DNA of 64,000 nucleotides. Origin: Urechis unicinctus. Lineage: Eukaryota > Annelida > Polychaeta > Xenopneusta > Urechidae. The DNA lies in assembly GCA_034190875.2 (NCBI GenBank), contig CM067356.1, forward strand, positions 17,910,706-17,974,705, in the 5' to 3' direction. Below are positions 1 to 11,682 of the stretch, in pieces. Positions within the stretch are counted from its first letter, which is position 1. Every line of letters starts with the position of its first letter. The translations under genes and the position numbers were made by a program. The notes under the pieces were generated by a model that saw nothing but the letters and a program-made list of their open reading frames with translations, had not been told where the DNA came from and did not search any database.

Positions 1-277
1 AACCATCGATTCATAACAATCAATGGCGCCTTGCTGGATATTGCTTGAGGTGAATCAGTCTAGCAGGAGACTGGCTGGCATCGAGCCTCTGATGCCAGAC
101 ATCTATTACTCAAGGGCTTTATTCGACATATCACGAATAAAACTTTACAAAGGCCGGCACAATAATCGGGCTCACGGATTCGACTTGACGGGTATCAAAA
201 GAAGTTGGGAAACGGTTTAATAATTGATTTTTACAATAGAAATTTGATGCTTGTTGAAGAAATGCAACAACAAAATA

Positions 278-475
278 AATCAAACACATAAACCAACCAA
301 ACGAACCAAACAAACAAACGAACCAACCAACCAAACAAACAAACCAACCGAACCAACCAAACGAACCAACCAAACGAACCAACCAAACGCAACCAACCAA
401 CCAAACGCACAAACCAAACGAACCAACCAACCAAACGAACCAATAAAATGAACCAGGCAACTTAACCAGCCAATT
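278..475. repeat. AACC/AAACG microsatellite
   Basis: Tandem short units of AACC and AACCAAACG fill this stretch. The open frames across it on both strands (Thr/Asn/Gln-rich one way, Trp/Val/Leu-rich the other) are products of the repeat and not genes. Confidence 0.9.
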
Positions 476-491
476 AACCATTCAAATTAAC

Positions 492-1340
492 AACCAGTGT
501 CGGTGGACTATTCGAGAAACTATTACCAGCTTATCTCCAAAGTACACACACGATTAGGGTTATCCGTAGATCGTGTTTATTAAACTAAATAATTGCATAA
601 TCAGTAACAAATGGGGGGAAATATTTGCATAAATAACTGTGCCTCAGTACAACTTACTTTGATTGAATCATTGTTATGTACGAAATCATAGAAATATTTC
701 TCGTTTATCAGATGGTATGGTTCATACAGTACAACATTATGCGTTAAGTTGTTCATTCGTTTCACCTTTCTCTGTGCAAAGTATGCCACTATCAATCGAA
801 TTTCAAAAGATTCGTCAATTTGAAATCATCGATTGCCATTTATATGTAAATTATCACAGATATACAATCTATGCAGAAATGCATTATAGAAGAAAAAAAT
901 CTTCCTCGGCAACCCGCATGCGTGGTACCCTGAAGAGAGGGAAGAGATACCGTGCGGGACTGCAGGTCATGAGAAACAGACGCTTATTTAAGTCGATCCG
1001 TGCTAGCACCTCACGATTCTCTGAAGTAATAATAGCGATATTCTCCGTAACCGAGGATATGCCAGAATATTTATGTATTTCTAACAATAATCGGATAGGG
1101 TTGTGTTTGATGATATGTTCCTAACAAAAATTGTCCACATCACAAAATGAAATGACCTCCTGTCATCCGTTCTCCGGGGCCACCAGTGGTGACATCACAG
1201 TCCTTGATGTCAGCAATAAGCACCGCGGATTCACGTAGGCTTGATGACGTCATTCACGGCGGTGACGTCATTCGCGGCGGTGGAGGAGCTGGCCTCGATT
1301 TCCATGTATTTACATAGGGCCCTGACAACCAGACGTAACA
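492..1340. other. 3' flank of the membrane protein gene, no gene seen
   Basis: This lies downstream of the minus-strand membrane protein gene ending at 1341. A minus-strand AATAAA (TTTATT on the given strand at 576-581) could be its polyadenylation signal, which would give a 3' UTR of about 750 bases. Two short plus/minus open frames at 660-1124 have no recognisable content. Confidence 0.4.
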
Positions 1341-4300
1341 TCAGGAACTCCAATCGCTGGACGAAGGAGAACAGCAAATTGCTTTGACGGTTTTGAAGAT
1401 GACGCCAGCACAGAAGACGACGTTGACGACCATGAAGATATCAAAGAGACCGCCTGCTATGGCTGACGTCAGCTTCTCGTCATAATCACTATCCGACATA
1501 ATGATGATTTCTGGAAATAAATACACATCAGTGAAAACATGCTAAGTAAGCCGTTCTGCTCCACAGCAGAATAGATACCGTATTTTTTGGAAACGTATAC
1601 ATCAATTACAGATTACAATTCGCTTACAACTGTAATGTTGGATGTGGTTGCACTGTGGTGAATGGTAATGGGTGTGACAAGACCAAGTCGTAGGTACATA
1701 AATGAACGGCTGTCTAGAAACCTGTAGATTGTGTATTTCATGTTGACTGGTGCTTTATTTTATTGAGTGATTTTACCTAAGGTGTAAGTCGTGAATGATT
1801 GAATGGAAGGCTGTTTTGAAATTCCGTGTATTTAGTAAATGGACATCGGAAATGTGCGAGTTGTGACGGGAAAGTAATAGCAATAAATAACTAAACCGGA
1901 AAGTCTGATGCTTCCATGACAACTATGCGCAACTGTACAATATTTAACTTTCAAACTGTTTATATATATCCGACGACTTATTGAACGGATGCTTGAGGGA
2001 GACCAGGTCGCTGTGATACCATCACAATGATCACATTAATGTCGCCTAACCAGACCAGAGACACATACCCGTCAGTAAGATCCACACACCTGTGGTCATT
2101 CTCACCTGCATTGTGATCCATCACGTGACGGATGTCGTTCACCATGTTAAGGTTGATGATGATTGTAGCCACTGAGCATGCGCCGAGAGCTCCCAACTGC
2201 ACCAACACGCTAAACCCTCCCTGCATACACAACACATGTGACATTGTCATAACCTACTTAGAAGACATCAAACGTAACACCGCGCACGTGATAAAGTCAT
2301 TTCACAACACATACGGAGACAGCGCCCTTGGTTTAGTTATTGCACAACACACAATTTTAAATAAAATGGTCGAAAATTATTCTTCATGTTTCTTTTATAC
2401 TGTTGGTATGGATAAAGCGTCTTGTGGATGGTAGGATAGTGAAGTGGTCAGGGTTAACTGAGAGCGGGGTCAGGGTGGACTAAGAGCGAGGTCAAGGTAG
2501 ACTGAGGGTGTGGTCAGGGTAGACTGGGTGCGGGGTCAGGGTAGACTGAGAGTGCGGTCGGCGTGGAATGAGAGTGAGTTCTGTCGGGCTTAGGGTTGAA
2601 TGTGGCGAAAGCGGAGCACACGACCACCGTCGTCTCCTTCCCCTCGACACTCCTTTGTCTCCCACACCTCGACACTCCTTTCTCTCCCCCACCTCGACAC
2701 TCTTTCATCGACACTCCTTTGTCTCCCCCACCTCGACACTCCTTTGTCTCCCGCACCTCGACACTATTTCATCTCCCCCATCTCGACACTCCTTTGTCTC
2801 CCCACCTCGACACTCCTTTGTCTCCCCACCTCGACACTCTTTCATCTCCCCCACCTCGACACTCCTTTGTCTCCCTCCACCTCGACACTCTCCCGCACCT
2901 CGACACTTTGTCTCCCCACCTCGACACTCCTTTGTCTCCCCACCTCGACACACCCTCCCGCACCTCGACACCTCGACACTCCTTTGTCTCCCCACCTCGA
3001 CACTCCTTTGTCTCCCCCACCTCGACACTCCTTTGTCTCCCCACCTCGACACTCCTTTGTCTCCCCCACCTCGACACTCTTTGTCTCCCCCCCACCTCGA
3101 CACCTCTCATTCATCTCCCCTACCTCGACACTCCTTTGTCTCCCGCACCTCGACACTCTTTCATCTCCCCCACCTCGACACTCTCCCCCACCTCGACACT
3201 CCTTTGTCTCCCACACCTCGACACTCCTTTGTCTCCCCACCTCGACACACCTTTGTCTCCCCACTTCGACATTCCTTTGTCTCCCACACCTCGACATTCC
3301 TTTGTCTGCCCCACCTCGACACACCTTTGTCTCCCGCACATCGACCCTCCTTCGTTAACTCCCATGCCATTCGCATCCACGTTCAATTAAATCAAGTAGC
3401 CTTCACGAGACACGATTATATCCCGTTACTTACCAGGCCTTTGCGATCGGGTCTCTTCCCATAGCAGATGGACACAAACCCCGCCAAGATCACCTGTATC
3501 CACAGAGTGCAGAACGCAAAGGTATCATATGGTCGTCCGCACAATAGGAGCCGAGTTGTTCAGTCAAGGCGTTATTCTAAGGGTGAAGGAATAATAGCAT
3601 GGGGAAAATGGTCAAGGCTTATATGGCAGCCCTATCTGATGAAACAGGTGTGTACATGCAGGTGTGTACACGCAGGTGAGCTTTATGATAAAGTTGAATG
3701 GCATAAAACAAAGATTTCAATCATCTACACATTTAAATGTATAAAAAGAGCTAAACATACTTTAGTGCACCTTATCACTGGTGTGATGAAAGCAGGTATT
3801 TATGTAGGTGTTTATATGTGCATTAGACTTGCATATAACCGGTTATACACACAGGTAATGGTAAGTAGTTCATGAAGGTATGTGTAACGGTTGGCACTTA
3901 CAATTGCTTACATGCGGGTATCTGCTTCCAAGAATAAATAGCTGCTTTATCGCCTAGCATAAATCGTCCATACATGTGAAGCATAACAAACCATGACCTG
4001 ATTGTCAGGTGAGGTGTACAGTCACTGACCATAGCGCCACACCAGGCCGGGCTGTGGTAATGGTAGAGATCGGCCTCTGTCTTCAATGTATTTACAATCG
4101 AGACGAACACGATCCCAGCTAGCGACGTGGCCTGGCCCAGGGAGCTCTGCTCCATAGGACTAAAGGCACGCGGGTTCCCACGATGATCGCACTGTTACAA
4201 CACGTCATAACGAAACATCTTACCAGAGCACGTCATAATGAAACATCTTACCAGAGCACGTCATAATGAAACAGATAATAAGAACACGTCATAACGAGAC

Positions 4301-7300
4301 AGCTATTAAAAACACGTCATAACGAGACATCTAATAAGAACACGTCATAACGAGACAGCTATTAAGAACACGTCATAACGAAACAGCTATTAAGAACACG
4401 TCATAACGAGACAGCTATTAAGAACACGTCATAACGAAACAGCCCACTGACTAGATTCTGAGGTCAGTAACCTCCAGAATAATAAGTCGATTAGAGGTCA
4501 CTAGTTATGACGACATGTTAATCTTGGTTATAACACTAAAGAGTCAATTATTAGTTAAAGCAAGAACACAAATAGCAAGCTGAATATTAGGTAATTCACT
4601 TAATACAAATCATTGACCTTTATTACACGATCACCGTGATCGATTGAAATGTACAAGTTGACTAACTCTTGTATTGATAGTCAAGTCACCAACTCACTCT
4701 GACTCTGTTACATAAAGATGCATCAATGCAATGAACGGTCATACCTCGCCTGTCGTGTCGAAAGCGGCGTCATAATGGTTACTAAATGCCATCATAGCGG
4801 CCGACAGCACGAAGAAGCAGACAAGCAACAGCAACATAGCAGCGGATGCCAGCGCCACAGACAACCACGTGACAACATCGCCGCCCAATGCCACCCCCAC
4901 CAACCTGTGACGTCATCACAAACAGATGGTTGTCGGCAATAATAAATAACGATGACAAATTGAACTACAAGTGCTGGTGAGCCCGCTGAACACGACAAAT
5001 CAAATGGTCACTTTAGGAGAGCTACTGTGTTTCGTATGCTACTGTTCATGGCGCGCACCAGACAGACAACAGAAAGTTTAAAAAAAGCCAACATGACGTG
5101 ACATTTGTGTTTCAACATGTTAACTACTTACGTTTCGTTTCGCCACCGAGTGAAGGTCACCTTAGTGGGGATGAGGGTCGTGTTGGTGTCGTCCACCAAT
5201 AGCTGGACGGTGGGTACGAGGACTGCGAGGACGAGACCGCAGCTGAACAGAGTGGCCGCCGCGCCCACGTAACCCAGGATGATGTAAAGCCGCGTCTGAG
5301 GGCATATACCAGGTAGATGTTAAATGCGATCTGATGATAAGGTTATGCCAAGTGTGAATGGAGGTGATCAGCAGGCCAGGTGATGTCAGGTGAAAATGAA
5401 GGTGAATATCTGACCTTGAATTATCAGTTGTATATGGAGGTGATAAGCTGGCGAGGAAATATCAGGTGTAACTTATGATGATCAGCAGGCAAGGAAATGT
5501 CAGGTGAGAATAGAAGTGATAAGCTGGCAAGGAAATGTCAGGTGTAATTTGAGTTGATCAACTAGTCAGATGATGTCAGGTGTAATTTGAGGTGATTGTT
5601 AATCTCATGTGTGAACGGAAGTGATCGGCTAATCAGGTCAGTTCAGGTGTTAATAAAGGTTATGTAATAAACATGCGAATGGGGAAAAAAGCAATCGAAT
5701 ATATGAAGATGGATCCAGATGAAGAGGTGGAAAAGCTGCCGGGTTACCTGGCAGTCCGAGAGCCGGGCAACAAAGCGACTATTAACGTCTTTACATAGAA
5801 GGGTTATGCAGCCTTTGTCATAACTAGACAGCCTTGTTGAGGAGCTCGTGTACCTGTGCATATACAAGGTATGAACTGGGGAATCAATCACATCGGCCAA
5901 GAATGATTCCGTCTGTGCTCACCTGCTCACCCAGTCAACTTATGTCGAGAAACTAATTGAATGACGGTCGATACTAAGAGAATAACGTGACATTGTTTGT
6001 CCTCGACAGGCACTCTTCTTTGTTTAGCACTGTTCACAACATAGTTGATTCGAGTGACTTCTACGTAAGCACAAGTCGCCTGTTGTCAATATAACCAGAT
6101 AACTCTCCCAGTTAAAAGATGAAATCGGTCAAATATAGCGGTAACACTGGGGTCAAGCCAGCCTAACATGAGCGAAGCACATGGATTTGCATTGTCCTGC
6201 CGGCCGCTATCTTCAATGTATACATAAACCCAAGGGGGACAACGATTTCGCCACCAGCTCACCACAAATCTCACCTAAACCATCTTTTGTCCCGTTAACG
6301 AGCCTGGCGCGCCCCATAGCCATTGAGAATAAGTTCTGCTACCTAACAAAACCATCCGCCCCGACATTTGCCACTTTAAAGAGTACTTTTTTCGAGTTCA
6401 AACGCTATTTTAGCCGTTTAGGCGATTTACTGTACCCGGAAGTTTCTCTTTGTCTGCCCATCGTCGGGGGAAAAGAAATCGCGAGCTCTGATTGGAGCTC
6501 GTAATTAGATTGTCCAATTAGAGCTCGCAGGCCAATGTAAATCTCTGTGGAGTGAAGGACGTTGAATCGAGCCAGTGAGTTCAAAAATCAGCAAGCGACG
6601 CATTGTTACGCTTTTAGTCAGGTTGTAATTATTCTCGGATATATCCGGCGCTGGCGTTGCATAACGCTGTTATGACCCGGGATATCAACATCAATAAATA
6701 CACCCTCCACAAAGATTGAGATTTAAAAGAGAATCGAAGTTAACGACTAACGCAGCTCTTAAAGGTAAACACGGAGACGTTGAGCGACTTTTACTAGTGG
6801 GCCTATGCGTCTCGCGACGTATTGCGCACTAACTTGAGTTCGGCGGTTCTTTGCCAGAGACAACATGCTACCACAACTACTGGTCTTTCTTTAAGCCCGA
6901 TAATAGCACACCACGGAGATCCAATGGTAAATACTTGAAGATAAAGTTGTTTCACTCACTTTTAAATTATCCAGGTATCTCGCCTTGTGTACAGCACCTG
7001 TAATTCCCATCGTTAACACCTATAATCAGATAGGGGAGGGTCAGCCATCTCATTGGTTCACATTATGTATCCTAACTACTTTAAATGATTTATAAAAGAA
7101 AGCGCTGGCATGAATTATTAATTTTATCTACAACCAAGTTATATGATTTTCCTTACCAGCGCTCCGGTCCACAGTAGACAGAAATATTCATGCCAGTACA
7201 GAAGCAGCACTCGGACAAGTCCAAGAATCAGCAGGAGTGGTCCCGCCACCAAGAACAGCCAAAACGGCAACCGTTCCTCGTGGAGTCGTCTGCTGCGGAA

Positions 7301-7928
7301 CATTGGATCGCCATCTAACAACATAGATTTACTGCTGCCGTTCATTTTCTCACTTGGGTACAATTTTTTATCCTTCATGCCTTTTCTATTATAGAGAGAG
7401 TCTCTCGCGAGAGAGCCTGAATTTAACGAGAGCTGATCCAGTTTCTGTCGTCTGCTTTCTTCTTGCTCTTTCTTCTTCTTGCGCAGTGTGTCGGCAAATT
7501 CTGGCGTTATTTTAGGTGTGTCCCCTCGAATTTTCCGCCCTCGACCTGTCGATCCGCCCACGGAATCCTTCGTGCTGAAACTTTGCATCTTCTCCTCCTT
7601 GCGTTCGTGGACGCTTTTGCTGCGACGAAGACGTCGACCTAAACTGTGTGAGCTCTGAGTGGAGACTGTTCCCGATAGCGTGGCCACTTCCTGTTTGTAG
7701 CGATTTGCACGTTGCTTGAATCGGGCTTTGTTGTTCTCTCGCTTGGGGTCGTAACTTCGGTAACTCTCAACTTCGGGCTCGGAAAACCCAAGGTTACGAA
7801 TGTCTTCCTTTCCAGATTTGCCATGTCGGAGAGGGAATGTCCCGTCCCGATCCGTAACGAAGATGGTTCCATCACAAGATAAGGATACATCCGGAATAAG
7901 ATTGCTGCGATGTTTGTTAAGCGTCATG
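1341..7928 (-). CDS. Multi-pass membrane protein with C-terminal CD20/MS4A-like module (7 exons)
   Basis: Minus-strand gene built by eye. Coding exons in order are 7928-7157, 5295-5132, 4904-4745, 4146-4030, 3493-3434, 2220-2106 and 1510-1341. Every intron is GT-AG and all phases agree (0, 2, 0, 0, 0, 1), giving about 518 residues from the ATG at 7927. The first exon encodes a long charged, Ser/Arg/Lys-rich segment, presumably cytoplasmic, ending in a hydrophobic helix (LPFWLFLVAGPLLLILG). The next two exons carry one helix each (YIILGYVGAAATLFSCG; SAAMLLLLVCFFVLSAAMM). The last four exons carry four shorter helices, including HSPAWCGAM joined to VILAGFVSICYGKRPDRKG, which resembles the second helix of CD20/MS4A-like proteins (P-x-W-x-G...G-x-x-S). 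The tail ends CCSPSSSDWSS. The function is unknown and the family link is tentative. The exact acceptor of exon 4 is uncertain (4146 or 4131). A further in-frame ATG at 7978 lies in a minisatellite and is probably intronic. Confidence 0.72.
2640..3355. repeat. Minisatellite, ~25-bp units, in an intron of the membrane protein gene
   Basis: About 27 variable copies of a unit with core CACCTCGACACTCCTTTGTC lie between exons 3493-3434 and 2220-2106 of the minus-strand gene. The lack of stops makes long open frames on both strands (up to 298 residues), which are not genes. Copy lengths vary through loss or gain of the CTCCTTTGTC part. Confidence 0.92.
4196..4442. repeat. 28-bp minisatellite
   Basis: About nine copies of a unit with core AACACGTCATAACGA followed by GACAGCTATTAAG. 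It lies in the intron between exons 4904-4745 and 4146-4030 of the minus-strand gene. Each unit holds a CACGTCA element similar to half a CRE. Confidence 0.88.
5325..5645. repeat. Degenerate ~45-bp tandem repeat
   Basis: Six to seven diverged copies with the shared words GTGATCAGCAGGC, AAGGAAATGTCAGGTG and TAATTTGAGGTGAT. It is in the first internal intron of the minus-strand membrane protein gene, just upstream (in gene sense) of exon 5295-5132. Confidence 0.75.
5900..7150. other. Intron of the membrane protein gene, with a hairpin at 6480-6528
   Basis: Apart from one strong inverted repeat (GCGAGCTCTGATTGGA facing TCCAATTAGAGCTCGC, 15 of 16 pairs, 16-base loop) nothing is recognised. A 107-residue plus-strand open frame at 6181-6504 runs into the hairpin and has no recognisable motif. 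Confidence 0.55.
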
Positions 7929-7959
7929 CTGATCAGGTGAATTACCACGAGTAGACTTA

Positions 7960-8285
7960 TCAACAGGTGAGTTTCCATGCACCGCGAATTGTCTAATCAA
8001 CAGGTGAGTTTCCACGCACCGCGAAGAGTCTAATCAACAGGTGAGTTTCCACGCACCGCGAAGAGTCTAATCAACAGGTGAGTTTCCACGCACCGCGAAT
8101 AGTCTAATCAACAGGTGAGTTTCCACGCACCGCCAAGAGTCTAATCAACAGGTGAGTTTCCACGCCCCGCGAAGAGTCTAATCAACAGGTGAGTTTCCAC
8201 GCACCGCGAAGAGTCTAATCAACAGGTGAGTTTCCACGCACCGCGAAGAGTCTAATCAACAGGTGACTTTCCACGCACCGGGAAG
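7960..8285. repeat. 37-bp minisatellite at the 5' border of the first coding exon
   Basis: About nine near-identical copies containing AATCAACAGGTGAGTTTCCA and CGCACCGCGAAGAGTCT. It abuts the acceptor of the first coding exon of the minus-strand membrane protein gene. Each unit contains CAGGTGAGT, a perfect 5' splice-site word on the plus strand (opposite to the gene). Confidence 0.93.
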
Positions 8286-8289
8286 AGGC

Positions 8290-8845
8290 TCCCTTGTAGA
8301 TGCTTCCCGGCCTATGTGACTCTATGTGCCTCTCTCGTGTGCTCACAGTGAATAGGGGTGGATACTAGTAGACATAGTTGAGCCCCTGAAAAATGAGATC
8401 CAACTGACATTTAGTGAAGACATTTCAAATATATAAGTTACCAAGACTGATAGGAACATTGCATGTATCACCAAATAGAGTGTGTGATATGAGTGGTTAG
8501 TGCGCTATATAGACGCTGAGTTCGCAAAAGTCATTGCCACTTATCCACCGCGGTAAACTACGTTTGGTTGGATTGACAACTGGATGACTTCATCAGGACC
8601 GAGGGGTGATCGTAAGGCGAATGATGAGCAGAGATCAAGTCGGGCGTGAATGCCTCCCTCTGTCATAACGTATGGGTCTTATGCCCAGCACCGGACGTCC
8701 AACACAAGACGCCGACTGGCAGCGTGTGATAGGTGACCGCTCCTCTCCTGTGAGGCTACTGCCGCTTGGACGGACTTGTTCACCTCTATGGCTGTAGGTT
8801 GATTTGGTTGAGTCGTTTAAACGAGATCAAGAATTAGGTTATTAC
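8290..8845. other. No gene seen
   Basis: Unique-looking sequence between the 37-bp array and the first 72-bp satellite copies. No open frame, splice-site pair or RNA gene could be supported. If the candidate untranslated exon near 19 kb is real, this is part of a long intron. Confidence 0.4.
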
Positions 8846-8849
8846 GCAA

Positions 8850-9087
8850 TCACTAGAACCTCGTGGAGTGGACGACGTGAAAAAGGCTATTCTTACGGAA
8901 GTTACGGTGAATTATTACGTCATCACTAAAATTATTACGTCATCACTCCTTGTGGAGTGGACGACATAAAAAAGGCTTTTGTTACGGTGGTACCGGGAAT
9001 TATTACGTCATCACTACAACCATGTGGAGTGGACGACGTGAAAAAGGCTTTTGTTACGGTGGTACCGGGAATTATTACGTCATCACT
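8850..9087. repeat. 72-bp minisatellite, left segment
   Basis: Three and a fraction copies of the unit seen again at 16843-17700 (words GGACGACGTGAAAAAGGC, TTACGGTGGTACCGGGAA, TTACGTCATCACT). The array is interrupted after CATCACT at 9087 by the retrotransposon copy that starts at 9088. Confidence 0.9.
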
Positions 9088-11606
9088 CCTCAAAAGATTA
9101 TACATATACTAATTTTGCTTTAAATCAGATGTCTTGTATCGACCATTTTCTAGTTAGTGATAATGTTTTCAGTAAGTTGCTATGCAGTAATGTTATTCGT
9201 GACCCAACAAACCCGTCAAATCATAATGCTATATTCATCACAATAGATGTAAATATTGACAACGTTATGTCTACAGATAGTCAGGGATTCCTGCGAGATG
9301 ATCGGCTCTCGTGGAGTCAGGCAACAGAGGTAGATGTTAATCGGTACAAGAGTGAATTGGATATTTTGCTTGATGGTGTGTTTGTATCGCATGCTGTGTT
9401 TCAATACACCGATAAGCGGTGCCGTGATAGCAATCACAAAACCGCTATTGATGCATTTTGTTATTCAATTGTTGGCTGTTGTACTCAAGCTGGTAAAAAA
9501 AACTATTCCGTCAAAGAAGCCTGTTTCAAGGAAAATTACGGGATGGTTAGAGATTGTAAAACCAGAGAAAGAACGATCACTTTTCTGGCATTGGATTTGG
9601 ATCGAGTGTGGCAAACCTAACAAAGGCACTGTGTATGACATAATGAAGCAGTCACGTCATAAATATCATTATGCCGTACGCGCAGCCCAAAAAAAATTAG
9701 TTCGATATAAAGAAGGCAAAACTGGCTGAAAACGCATGTAGTAATACAGACTTTTGGCGTGAACTAAAAAAGATCAATCCAAACTGTAAGAGTGTACCTA
9801 CTGTGGTAGATAATGCAAGTGGACCAGTGCCTATTGCAAACCTTTTTCTGGATAAATACTCGGCGTTATTCAATAGTGTTCCCACAAAGGATAATGAAAT
9901 GCGTGATGTGATGAAAGCGGTTAATGCTGGTATTAATTATGACAGTGCAAGATATGATGTTGTTACATCATCTGTTTTATCTGAATGTATAGGAAAATTG
10001 AAGAGTAACAAAAGCGATGGCAATCGTGAGCTTTATTCTGACCATTTGATTTACGGGACGCCCAAACTTGCTGGTCTCTTATGTAAACTATTCAGTGCTA
10101 TGATTTCACATGGCCATACAGCTGATAATTTATTAAATTCAACGATTGTTTCGATACCAAAAGATATGCGATCATCATTAAGTTGTAGTGATAATTACAG
10201 GGGAATTGCATAATGTAGTTCAATTTGTAAAGTTTTAGATATGATAATTCTTAAACAGTATGGCAATGTTTTATGTACGTCTGATCTTCAATTTGGCTTC
10301 AAAAAGGGACATTCTACAATCCTTTGCACGACTGTATATAAAGAAACAATTAGTTATTATACACAAAGAAATAGTGATGTTTTTAGTTGTCTGTTAGGTG
10401 CTAGTAAAGCCTTTGACAGGGTACATTATGGAAAATTATTCAAATTGCTATTGCAGCGTAAAGTGCCTCCGCTTATAGTTAGGTTTCTTATGGATAGCTA
10501 TTCGAGACTATATCTGTTGAATGGAATGCATGCTTATCAAAAGAGTGTCATGTATCAAATGGTGTTAAGCAAGGTGGTGTCATATTATTTACTGCGTACA
10601 TTGATGAGCTGATACAAAGGTTAAAAAAGTCTGGACTAGGCTGTCATATAGGCAGCGAATATGTTGGTGCGCTTGGTTACTCAGTCCAAGTCTCATTGCA
10701 CTGAACAATATGTTGAAAATATGTGAACGATTTGCTGATGAATATAACGTAGTTTTCAATTCTTTGAAAACAAAATGCATAAAATATGGCAGGGCAGTAA
10801 ATGAATTTGATAAGGTGATATTGTATGGCTCTACTATTGAATGGGCTACAACTATTAAACACTTGGGGAACGTCATTGATAACAAGTTGAATGATTATAG
10901 TGATTGCACATCAAAATGTTCTATGTTTAATGTTGCTTTTAACAAAATGATGGGGAACTTTGGAGAGTTGCATAAAAACACATTGTGTAAATTATTCAAT
11001 TCCTATTGCTGCAGTTTTTATGGCTCCCAGTTATGGACCATTGATTCTGATGGTTATAGAAAAATATGTGTTCAGTGGAATAAGGCTGTTAGGCGAATAC
11101 TCAACCTTCCAATTGCTTCGCACACTTGGGTACTGGGGCCATTAAGTGGCCAACTACACATTAGTGTTTCCTTACGCATAAAAACGCTGAAAATGATTGT
11201 TCAAATGAATCACAGTGACAATGCAGTAGTTAAGTATGTGATCAAACATGCTTGTTCTAATGCCCTTTCACCTTTGGGTCACAATATTGCTTACCTTAGA
11301 CACAAATACAGCATTAATGTACATAATGAGGTGGGGTTCAATATCACACAAATTATCAAGAAAGAGTCGTTAACAGATGAACAGAATGCTTTGGTCTGTA
11401 TCTTAAATACATTGTTTTGTGTGTAAAAACAATGAAATTATGATTGATGAATTTGACGATGAAATGATTTATTTGATGATACAAGATATTTTAGTATCGT
11501 AACAGTTTTATCTCTTTTTCCGTTGAATGTAGCACTATAGTTTAAATTTATGTATCACAATTATTGTTTATGCAGGTACCTTGAGTACGAAATAAACATA
11601 TATATA
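9088..11606 (+). mobile_element. Non-LTR retrotransposon fragment, tandem copy 1 (inactive)
   Basis: A 5'-truncated LINE remnant. It begins in the C-terminal part of an APE-type endonuclease (CIDHFLVSDNVF, SNHNAIF), continues into reverse transcriptase (DNYRGIA, LQFGFKKGHST, SKAFDRVHYGKL, HVSNGVKQGGV in copy 2) and ends in AATAAACATATATATA with no poly(A) tail. It is broken by frameshifts, by a stop after NYRGIA and by replacement of the first catalytic Asp (expected DASKAFD, read GASKAFD). Unique to this copy is an 18-base deletion after GCGCTTGGTTA, near 10678, that removes the YTDD active-site motif. It also has the 4-base loss near 10508 shared with copy 3. It keeps the NKSDG codon that copies 2 and 3 have lost. 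The clade was not determined. Confidence 0.9.
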
Positions 11607-11682
11607 CTACAACCACGTGGAGTGGACGACGTGAAAAATGGTTTTTTGTTACGGTGGTACCGGGAATTATTACGTCATCACT

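Noticed and set aside
2568..3464. Long Ser/Thr/Pro-rich open frames (up to 298 codons) and minus-strand Gly/Arg/Glu frames
   Set aside because: All arise from a stop-free ~25-bp minisatellite inside an intron; three plus frames and several minus frames are open at once.
4057..4159. Alternative reading of the fourth exon in the frame beginning SYGAELPGPG
   Set aside because: It uses the better CTTTAG acceptor and keeps phase 0, but gives a hydrophilic frame that stops just after the donor and does not continue the helix pattern; the hydrophobic frame fits the next exons better.
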